Shown piece after piece: positions 56,023-64,000 of a stretch of DNA of 64,000 bases. The notes under the pieces were generated by a model. The model was not told the DNA's origin. It ran no database searches and worked only from the letters and a program-made list of their open reading frames with translations. Both the position numbers and the translations under genes were made by a program. Every line of letters begins with the position of its first letter. Positions within the stretch are counted from its first letter, which is position 1. The DNA comes from Anastatus disparis (lineage: Eukaryota; Arthropoda; Insecta; Hymenoptera; Eupelmidae). The stretch covers positions 2,433,001 through 2,497,000 of the forward strand of contig JAFFSR010000245.1 in NCBI GenBank assembly GCA_017163975.1. Direction: 5' to 3'.

Positions 56023-59000
56023 ATGTATTCTAATGCATTTAACCTAAAAATATTGTTCTGGAGCGCACGCAGCATTGCCAACAAAAAAGACGAACTTCAG
56101 TCCATGTTGAGTGGTATAGACATTTTCATCTGTGTTGAATCCTGGCTGTCAAGTGACCACTACAACGAAGAAAACTTCCACTGTTCAGGCTATAAAACTT
56201 TCAGAGCTGACCGACAACATGCACGAGGAGGTGGCATCCTCATGTTAATTCGAAACAATATTGCGTTCATAGAAATTCAAGATCTTAAAGTCTCTCATAG
56301 CTCTGTCGAAATTGCGGGTATCAAAATTACTAACCTAAAAAAAACTATAGATCTTATTGCATGTTATAGAGCCCCAGGTGCGACCCTGACACAGTTGCAG
56401 TGGGATGAACTGTTTTACGCTGTTGAATCTAAAAGCAACACTATCTTTCTAGGTGATTTTAATTCACACCATACACACTGGAATTGTGACAGGGTCGATA
56501 CTAACGGAGAAAGATTACTAGAAAGTCTTATTAACACAAACTTAATTTTACACAACAGCGAATCGAAGACACACATAAATCCCGTCAATAGTAGATTGTC
56601 AAATTTAGACTTGGTATTCTCTTCCAGTGACACAGCAGAAAAAATTGAAATAAAAATAAATGATGATACTTGGGGCTCTGACCACTTCCCCATACATATC
56701 AATCTAGACTCAGAAAAAACATACTTACCTCAAAAAATCCTTTAGTATAAAGTCGGTACGTACTGACTGGGAACAGGTCAATAAAAATTTAGAAAATGAC
56801 TATACACAGTTTTTAACATCAGACTATAACCAAAGCAAAGCTAATGAAAAATATAATACGTTTGTAAATATTGTTACTAATGCTGTAAAAACTAACACTC
56901 CAATAAAAAGAACCATATCTAACAAAAAAACTCACAGAAACCCGGTAAGGTGGTGGGACTCAATCTGCGATAAAACAAAACGGCTAAGAAAAGCTGCCTT
57001 AAAAAAATGGCAATTCACAAAAAATTCTGACGACTATGCGGAATATCAAAAGCGATGCTGTGAAGCCAGAAAAATATTTAGATCCAAAAAAAAAGAAAAC
57101 TTCATCCAATTTGCAGAAAACTTAAACTTCAGCTCAAACCAAAAATATGTTTGGTCCCAAAGCAAAATTTTAAAAAACTCATGGATCAAAGTCAAACCGT
57201 CTCATTCCTCCGAGAACCATCAAGATACCGACAAAATTAATACAGCTCTTAACAAGGTTTGTCCTCCTTGGTGTCACACTAATCCCGACTGGCTACCTGA
57301 CTCCGGGGACGAGGAATTTTTGAGTTCTCAGTTTGATTTTCTTGAATTTAACTTAGCACTATCTGATACAAAATCGCGATCAGCTCCAGGAATGGACGGT
57401 TTTGATTATGACATCCTAAAAAGATTACCAACTCAATACAAACTACTCTTACTTGATATATATAACGAAATGTATGCAACTAGTATTTACCCAAACCAAT
57501 GGAAAGAGTCCTACCTACACTTTATCAAAAAAGCCGATAACAAAAGCGTTAGACCTATTGCTCTTTCCTCATGCCTGTGTAAATTATTTGAAAAAATGGT
57601 TAAAAATAAACTACAGTGGTGGGTCGAACATAATCAAATTCTCCCCAAAAGTCAATCGGGGTTTAGAAAAGGACAATCCACTACAGACAACCTAACTAAC
57701 CTCACTCTTAACATTGAACAAGCACTCAGTAAAAAAAAGAAACACCTCATGGCAGCATTCCTTGATGTAAGCGGCGCATTTGACAATGTAAACATCAACA
57801 TCTTATTACAAAATCTAGCCGACATAGGGTGCCCTTGTAACCTAATAAAATTTATAAAACACTTAACTTTTGAAAGATTTATATTTACTGACTCCATGGG
57901 AGATACACCAAAGAAAACATATAAAGGAGTCCCACAAGGCGGGGTATTAAGCCCTCTACTATACAACCTATATGTTCGCACGATAATCGAAAATATTCCT
58001 AAAAGTGTAAGCATCTCGCAATTCGCAGACGACATCGCGCTTTATTGCAAAAGAGGCTCAATTAAAGTCAGTAAGAATCTACTTGGAAAAAGCATAAACA
58101 TTCTATATGATAATTTGTATTCTTTAGGCCTCGAACTATCACCCACAAAAACAGTCTTCCTTCACTTCAACAACAGCAACATAAAACCAGGCGAAACCGA
58201 AATAACAATTAAAAATACAAGCATAAAATCAAGTGAGTCCGCACGCTTCTTGGGAGTTGTCTTTGATTATAAATTGACCTTTAACAAACACATTGATCTA
58301 GTTTGGAAAAAAAGTCTTAAGAGGCGGTCGGAACCAAATCGGTGACTTGCGGTATATATCAAGTCAGCATTTTTCGCTTTACGATAATATTTTGTATATT
58401 TTTATGGCTTAAACTATTTCAAATTATTCTTTATATACATGACTAGAGGAAATGACTATATTTTTACCATATGAATAAGTAAATAAATTATTATAAGCAT
58501 TTATTACAAATATCAAACTGACTTGAGATATACCGCATGCAAAAAACTGTCGTGTCGATTGTTAGGTGGCATTTTTCGCTTTATAACAATATTTTGTATA
58601 TTTTTGTGGCTTTAAATATTTTAAATTATTCTTTATATACATGACTAGAGGAAATGACTACATTTTTACCATATTAATAAATGAATAAATTATTATAAGC
58701 ATTTATTACAAGCACCGAACTAAGTCACCGATTTGGTTCCGACCGCCTCTTAAAGCATTAAACATAATTAAATTTCTTAGAAGCGTGTGGTGGGGAAGCG
58801 ATCCTAACACCTTAATGATTCTTTATAAAAGCTTTATCCGTTCGATACTGGACTATGCCTGCTTTATATATCACCCGATACAACACAAACAAGCACAAAG
58901 ACTCGAAAAAATTCAATATACTGCAATCAGGCTAGCCTTGGGATACAGAATTTCCACCCCCACTAACATACTCCTTGCAGAATCTAAACTTACTACGATT

Positions 59001-60221
59001 GAACAACGCGCCAAATATCTGTGTAATAATTACTTAAGCAAAATATTGTCAAATTCTAACCTTCTTGTCCGTGAAACAGTTAACAATTTTAAAAATGCAA
59101 TAGAAAAACAAATAAAAAATAAAACTAAATTTAGAAACAGACTAATACAACAATGCCTATGTCACGTAAGCGAATACTCAAATCACATTATGTCCAACGA
59201 AAACTTCAACTTATACTTACAGGAGTATGATACTCTTTTAAGCAACATAGAGATCGATACTGAATTCGGTAAAACCTTAGTAGGACAAAAAGATCCAAAT
59301 GTAAAAATCATTGAACTATTAAAAAAAACTGACTCTTACGCTATATATACTGACGGAAGCAAATCCGAAAATTTTGTATCATGCGGAAGCGCCTGTATAT
59401 CTCCAGATCTGAATATATGTATTACTAAGAATATGACCAGATCTGCATCTATATTCACAGTAGAATGCATAGCCTTGATCGACACCGTAGACCTGGCCAT
59501 GCACGGCACTAAACGCAACGTCTGCATCTTCACAGATTCTCTTAGTGCCTTACTAGCTTTAAAACAAAACCCTTTTAACATTCGGATAAACCCTTACATT
59601 TTAAAACTTAAAAAAATAATTCACCAACTCTTGACTAAAACCACTAACAAAAACCACCTTAAATTTTTTTGGATCCCTTCACATATAGGTATTGAAGGAA
59701 ACGAAAAGGCAGATTCTCTAGCAAAACAAGCAGCTCAAATAACATCAATCAATTCTCTAAAGATTCCATTCACAGACTTAAAACAACATTATAAAAAAAA
59801 AGCTATCGAAATCACCAATAACTTAATAGTCGATCAAGGTCAAAGCAAAGGAGTCCACTATTTCAACAACTTCTTTAAAATAAACTCTCGTTCCCCATGG
59901 TTCGCCAAAATTAATCTTCCACGCAAAATCATAAGCACTATTAATAGATGCAGGTCTGATCACTACAATCTGGCCTACTCTCTTGCAAGAGTAAACCTCA
60001 CAAATGATCCTAAATGTGAATGCGGTTTCATGAGACAAGACCTCGAACATATTCTATGGGACTGTCCCATTTATGCTACTCAAAGAATTGAGTTATTAGC
60101 CAAACTTAAAAATCTCAATTATAAACCACCACTGTCAAGTAAAATATTATTGTCAATACCCAACAAAGTAATATGTAACATTATTTTTTCACACTTCCAA
60201 AAATGTAATCTGTCTGTATAA
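56023..60221 (+). pseudogene. LINE ORF2: endonuclease, reverse transcriptase, RNase H; one frameshift and one MITE insertion
   Basis: Residues from 56023 form an APE-type endonuclease (LFWSARSIANKKDEL, ICVESWL, GDFNSHHTHW near 56452, SDHFPIHI near 56673). A one-base slip in an A run near 56735 moves the frame. The new frame is open to 58320 without stops and holds the linker and reverse transcriptase: RPIALSSCLCKLFEKM, motif A AAFLDVSGAFDNV, motif B GVPQGGVLSPLLYNLY, and FADD near 58018. A 429-bp MITE then interrupts, after which the frame resumes (LRSVWWGSDPNTL). RNase H follows, with YTDGSK, VECIAL, FTDSLSAL and SHIGIEGNEKADSLAK supplying the D-E-D-D set. A cysteine/histidine end motif CECG…HILWDC closes it. 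Apart from these two lesions the enzyme looks intact. Confidence 0.92.
58321..58749. mobile_element. 429-bp TTAA palindromic MITE, family C copy 2, inside LINE ORF2
   Basis: Perfect 15-bp ends GAGGCGGTCGGAACC / GGTTCCGACCGCCTC are flanked by TTAA at 58317-58320 and 58750-58753. The arms include aaatcggtgactt / aagtcaccgattt, and an internal near-duplicate (ctttatatacatgactagag appears twice in direct orientation). Removing the element with one TTAA keeps ORF2 in frame across the site. Confidence 0.95.
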
Positions 60222-60359
60222 AACAAATGTAAATAACACTGTAATTTTATGTACACAGCAAAATAATGTATAAAACAAATGTAAACAACATTGTAATTTC
60301 ATGTATATAGCAAAATAATCTCCATAAAGAGGTTCTAATTGCTCTAAATAAAAAAAAAA

Positions 60360-60371
60360 TTATCATAGTAA
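60360..60371 (+). other. Right target-site duplication of the LINE
   Basis: TTATCATAGTAA directly follows the A-rich tail and equals 54401-54412. Confidence 0.9.
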
Positions 60372-60910
60372 CAATTTATTTTACAACTCTTAAAATTTTT
60401 TACATTATTTTTAATAGAATATAATATTTAATTGTGTCTAATTTTTTTAAAAGCATTATAGAAAAAAAAAACATTTAAAACTTTTAGTTATTTAAGATAT
60501 ATTTCGATTTTAGTTGGAATTTTTTCGTATAATTTAATTTTTTAAATAAATTGCTTTATAAACTTTTAACGATTTTTATATAATTTTCAAGAGAATGTAA
60601 TATTTAATTGTCTCTAATTGTTTTAAAAATCATCCCATCAAATAAACCCCAGTAAAAACTTTTAGATTTTCAAGAAATCTTTAAATTCTCGCTGGATTTT
60701 TTTTCATAGCTTCATTTTATTGAATTATAAATCACTGAAAAAAATAAAAAAATTTCTGATATATAAAAAATGTAACGGTAAAAAAATTGAGAACACGATT
60801 TATAAAAATTTTTGTTTTTTATTCTGTGACTAATAGAACTCAAGATATTTCTATTTAAAAAATCACCTTTTTCTAAAATTTTACTGGAAATTTTTGTAGT
60901 TAACTGTATT
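60372..60910. repeat. Inner right arm of F with a ~175-bp tandem duplication
   Basis: atataatatttaattgtgtc with taatttttttaaaagcatta (60416) is repeated diverged at 60596 (gtaatatttaattgtctcta, attgttttaaaaatcat). The left arm has a single copy near 54375-54400, so the duplication arose in the right arm after the palindrome formed, or was lost on the left. Confidence 0.6.
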
Positions 60911-61206
60911 TGTAAAGACAAAATAGTACTATAGTATTATAAAGATAACTTATATTTATTTCATAATATTTTTGTAATTACTTCCTATTAGAAACAATTA
61001 ATTTTCTTCATTTAAATATTCTTTAAAAAAACGAGCATATTTAATATATTCGCAAAAAATTAAATTTTAATAATAGATTTTTAATGTTATTTAAATAATG
61101 TATATAAATATAATATTTAACATAAATCCGATTTCATACGTAATTATATTATTTAAAAAGTATAAAAAATGCGAATGAGAAAAATCATAGAAAAAATTGA
61201 AATACT

Positions 61207-61360
61207 AAAACCAGTTAAAAAAAGTTGTCCTGGCCGAGAGTTGAATTCGCGTAGTCAAAATAAAAAGCGCGCACGTTATGTACTAGACCAAAGATGTTTC
61301 GAGAAATAATCGGCGTGAAATGATACATGCTGATCTTCTCCCTAGTTGCTTGAAATAATT
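61207..61360 (-). repeat. tRNA-like module (right arm of F)
   Basis: This is the reverse complement of the 53625-53740 module: ggccgagagttgaattcgcg (B-box side) and cgttatgtactagaccaaag (A-box side). Read on the - strand it keeps both boxes. Confidence 0.55.
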
Positions 61361-61674
61361 AGATATTAAGTTCGAAATCATTTAATTAATCCGTCGAAAT
61401 GGTTATCGTTTATATAATTAAATTTATATTTACTTATTAAAAAAAAAATGTTTTGAATAGCGGAAAACAGCTTAATATATGACGAACCCTTCACAGAGCG
61501 AATTGACGAACGCTTCAACGGCATGCGGTGCAGGCAAACCTAGTATATTAGCAGGTTATACCACAGTTATTTACCATGCAAGCTCTCTTTGCTCGCGTTA
61601 CATCCCCTAAGAGGGTGTAGCCTGAGCAAACGAAAGATAGCAACAGGAGCATGCACAACAGTCTGTAGTTATAT

Positions 61675-62436
61675 GGGTATATCTCTGGAACCTTTCACTT
61701 TTTACGAACAGGATTTTATAGAAATTTAAAAGTTTATGATTCAAGTTCCTAAGATGGCACAGGCTTTAACCAGTACTTAAAATTTTCTTTTTAAAGAGTA
61801 GAATATGTACTCGAACTTTGGTGTCAATTGAAAAATAGTAACTAACGCTATACAATTTTATACGTCAAAAATGATGCATTTTTCATAATTTTCTACGCGT
61901 GTTTCTTGCGATATATAAAAAGTAACTTACTTTTAATCGTATTTTAATTTTCACATCATAATTTACATAATAAAAACAACAATTCAAAATCACGCCGATA
62001 GATGTGCTATGCTTTATTAATGAGTTTCACCATTTTTAAGGACCGTGTAAATCCATGCAAAAATTACACATTCCTTAAAAATGGCGAAACTAATTAATAA
62101 AGCATAGCACATCAATCGACGTAACCTTGAATTGTTTTTATTATGTAAATTATGATGTAAAAATTAAATCACTATTGAAAGTAAGTTACTTTTTATATAT
62201 GGTGAGAAACACGTATAGAAAATTATGAAAAATGCATCATTTTTGACGTTTAAAATTGTATATCGTTAGTAACTATTTCTCAATTGACACCAAAGTTCGA
62301 GTACATATTTTACTCTTTAAAACGAAAATTTTAAGCACTGGTTAAAGCCTGTGCCATCTTAGGAACTTGAATTATGAACTTTCAAATTTCTATAAAACCC
62401 TGTTAGTAAAAAGTGAAAGGTTCCAGAGATATATCC
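61675..62436. mobile_element. 762-bp palindromic element in the right arm of F
   Basis: The ends GGGTATATCTCTGGAACC and GGTTCCAGAGATATATCC are flanked by ATAT at 61671-61674 and 62437-62440. The opposing left arm of F (near 53270-53285) has one ATAT and no insert, which shows the empty site. The arms are very similar: aagatggcacaggctttaac / gttaaagcctgtgccatctt, and gatgtgctatgctttattaa / ttaataaagcatagcacatc. Confidence 0.9.
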
Positions 62437-62640
62437 ATATACAGCTTATTCACTGCTTGCTTGAGCGCCATTCAATAGTGAGATACGGACATTCTATGCT
62501 ACCTTTGAATGTCACTGATGAAATAAGAGTATAAGAATATTCCGTAACGGAATAAAATTTTGATATTCTCTCTGCACGTGTGAACTAGCATGTGGTATTG
62601 AGATGATTTTTCTTTTCGTATAGAATCGCAACTTCGTTGC

Positions 62641-63320
62641 TCTTTTATGGCTTTTATAGCAAAAAAATACAGTTCGCAACTGGAATGAAAACACTTTTTT
62701 ACGAAACTCATTACAACCTTTGCCTTCGGCTCGGGTCGTTAACTTTTCGTTTCGTAAATACAAAATGTACTATTAGATATATTTATAAAAACATCTTTTA
62801 ACAAACGTCTTCACCAAATTTCATAAAGATCAGAATAATAGAAAAAGGGTATAAATATTTTCAATAATGTTGACAATAAAAATATACGCTTAAAACTTTA
62901 AATGCAATTATCTTAGAATCGTGTTCATTTTTTAATTATTTTTACAATGGTAACTGTTGTACTGTAGTAAGTATTATAATCTTGACTTTTTACTAAAATG
63001 GTACTCGTCACACCATCTATTGACAAACTGTGATTTTCTACAATGAGATAGGCTTACGCGAAACCGAACGTATTGCACATGTCTCACGTCTACTCTGCTA
63101 GCACTCACTATACTGTAACTATACTCGCTCTCTTAACGCTAAGACGCTGATGTAAACGGATGTGCCAACTAAGCTTTTGTTATTCAGTGAATTATATTTT
63201 TGAAAAATAATCCAGACAAAAGTGCGATGTTAATGGATTAAAGTTGGCATGCGGAACACGTGGCGAAGTGCAATCATAGAGCACATGAAAAATTTTGAGT
63301 TTAAGCACATGTTGTCGTGG
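62641..63320. other. Non-coding flank before the copia-like gag
   Basis: It contains a weak inverted pair around 62700-62760 (tacgaaactcatta / ttcgtttcgta) and mixed sequence at 63000-63200 that could include the leader or LTR of the following element. No LTR or primer site could be proved. Confidence 0.35.
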
Positions 63321-63332
63321 CTAAAGTAAACA

Positions 63333-64000
63333 GTGAAACAAGATCACAAAAAAGAACAAGAAAATATTAAAATAAGTAAAGGTATAAGAAATGAAATTCG
63401 AAAAGTATTTTTACAAGAACTTGAGAAAGCTATCATACTCAAAAATAAAGTACACGAGAATATAAGCGTTGAAAAACTCAAAATGGCTCAACAAGTTAGG
63501 ATCGAAGATACAATGATGCTCATCTTCGATGGAGATAATTATTTAATCTAAAAATTAAGAATAATGACATTATTAGAATATAAAGAATGCGACAAGCCAG
63601 CTTTCAGTACAATAACTGATACATATAAAGATAAAGAAGCAGATAGAAAGAAAATGGATTTGAAAGCAAAAACAATAATAATGAGCACAATTCTGGATGA
63701 ACAATTGGAATTTGTTGGTGAGTGCAAAACTGCTTTAGAAATGATTCAAAAATTTGATAAGATATATACAACTAAGTCTAAAGCTCTACAAATAATACAA
63801 AGAGAAAAATGGAAGAAATTGAATTAAATAATTACAATACGATAGAAGAATTTTTCGTTGAGTTTGTAAAAACTAAAAATGATTTCAAAGTGGCTGGCTG
63901 TAAACTAGATGAAGCAGAAAAGATAAGATATTTACTGAGAGCTCTGCCAGAAAATTATAGTTATATCGGAGACTTTATAGATGTCATTCCAGAAGAGGAA
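63333..64000 (+). pseudogene. Copia-like gag N-terminal part, frameshifted, runs off the window
   Basis: The reading begins near 63333 with a charged stretch and reaches IFDGDNYLI, then a stop (63549-63551) where this family usually has Trp. It continues in the same frame with KLRIMTLLEYKECDKPAFST and LDEQLEFVGECKTALEMIQK, then FDKIYTTKSKALQIIQREK (typical of Ty1/copia gag). A one-base loss in an A run near 63808 shifts the frame, which then stays open to the edge (FFVEFVKTKNDFKVAGCKLD, IRYLLRALPENY). The stop and the frameshift make this copy defective. It is a different copy, in the opposite orientation, from the one at 17050-24143. Confidence 0.85.

Larger units (their letters stand above)
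54413..60359 (+). mobile_element. Near full-length RNase H-bearing non-LTR retrotransposon (I-group-like)
   Basis: The element starts GAGTTCGGTTCGAGGAGCCG after the left duplication. It has a roughly 220-bp 5' UTR, ORF1 (54632-55933), ORF2 (56023-60221, with one frameshift and one MITE), a short 3' UTR and an A-rich end (taaataaaaaaaaaa). The perfect 12-bp duplications and long open frames point to a young insertion. ORF2 with endonuclease, RT and RNase H fits the I/LOA-like assemblage better than Jockey or CR1; the exact clade needs a tree. Confidence 0.92.
50975..62640. mobile_element. 11.7-kb composite palindrome, family F
   Basis: Left arm pieces 50975-51155 and 53258-54412 pair with right arm pieces 60372-61674 and 62437-62640. 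Examples are gcatgctagttcatatgcgc / cacgtgtgaactagcatgtg, catgccgttgaagcgttcgc / gaacgcttcaacggcatgcg, and gttcaactctcggccaggac / tcctggccgagagttgaatt. Without the insertions the palindrome would be about 2.8 kb. Four later insertions explain the rest: a related palindrome (51156-53257) that itself carries a family A MITE, a LINE (54413-60359) in the loop region, and another palindrome (61675-62436). No transposase of its own is seen. Terminal boundaries are approximate. Confidence 0.82.

Overview
The window is AT-rich eukaryotic nuclear DNA, almost certainly from an insect. It holds one recognisable host coding segment, a 93-nt exon of an Rbfox/A2bp1 (Fox-1 family) splicing-factor gene at 39906-39998 on the + strand. 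No other Rbfox exon was recognised, so most or all of the rest is probably intron of that gene, filled with transposable elements. TE types (Tc1/mariner, copia, Helitron, RNase H LINE, many palindromic MITEs) and the insect-like Rbfox protein sequence fit an arthropod, perhaps a hymenopteran; the species cannot be fixed from the sequence.

Layout. 1-5000: palindromic elements, a tRNA-derived SINE candidate and an AT-rich tandem array. 5027-6264: a TTAA-flanked MITE with a second MITE in its loop. 6370-9646: a long inverted-repeat element holding a TTAA MITE and a dead mariner-type transposase (DD41D spacing). 9770-10900: a broken Helitron replication-initiator fragment, then very AT-rich sequence and a 1.1-kb palindrome (13437-14538). 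17050-24143 (- strand): a decayed copia-like gag/protease split by two small TTAA MITEs (17972-18109, 23156-23543) and by a 4.4-kb block holding a 5'-truncated LINE and a 1.2-kb palindrome. 27376-31076: multi-level palindrome with mirrored minisatellites. 32461-33895: satellite with a period near 165 bp. 33950-38480: further palindromes, including MITEs nested three deep. 38484-41990: the quietest part, around the host exon. 42000-47640: LINE and SINE remnants, one LINE cut by several inverted-repeat elements. 50975-62640: a giant composite palindrome whose loop region took a nearly intact LINE (ORF1; ORF2 with endonuclease, RT and RNase H) with 12-bp target-site duplications; that LINE later took a TTAA MITE. 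63333-64000: start of another copia-like gag running off the edge.

The two points most worth following are (1) three TGCATG motifs, the binding site of Rbfox proteins, at the Rbfox exon, one overlapping the acceptor and one starting at donor position +4, which suggests autoregulated exon skipping; and (2) at least six sequence-distinct families of short palindromic elements in TTAA sites, nested in each other and in retroelements, with internal empty sites that allow relative dating. No bacterial genes, CRISPR arrays or rRNA were seen, and no intact tRNA.
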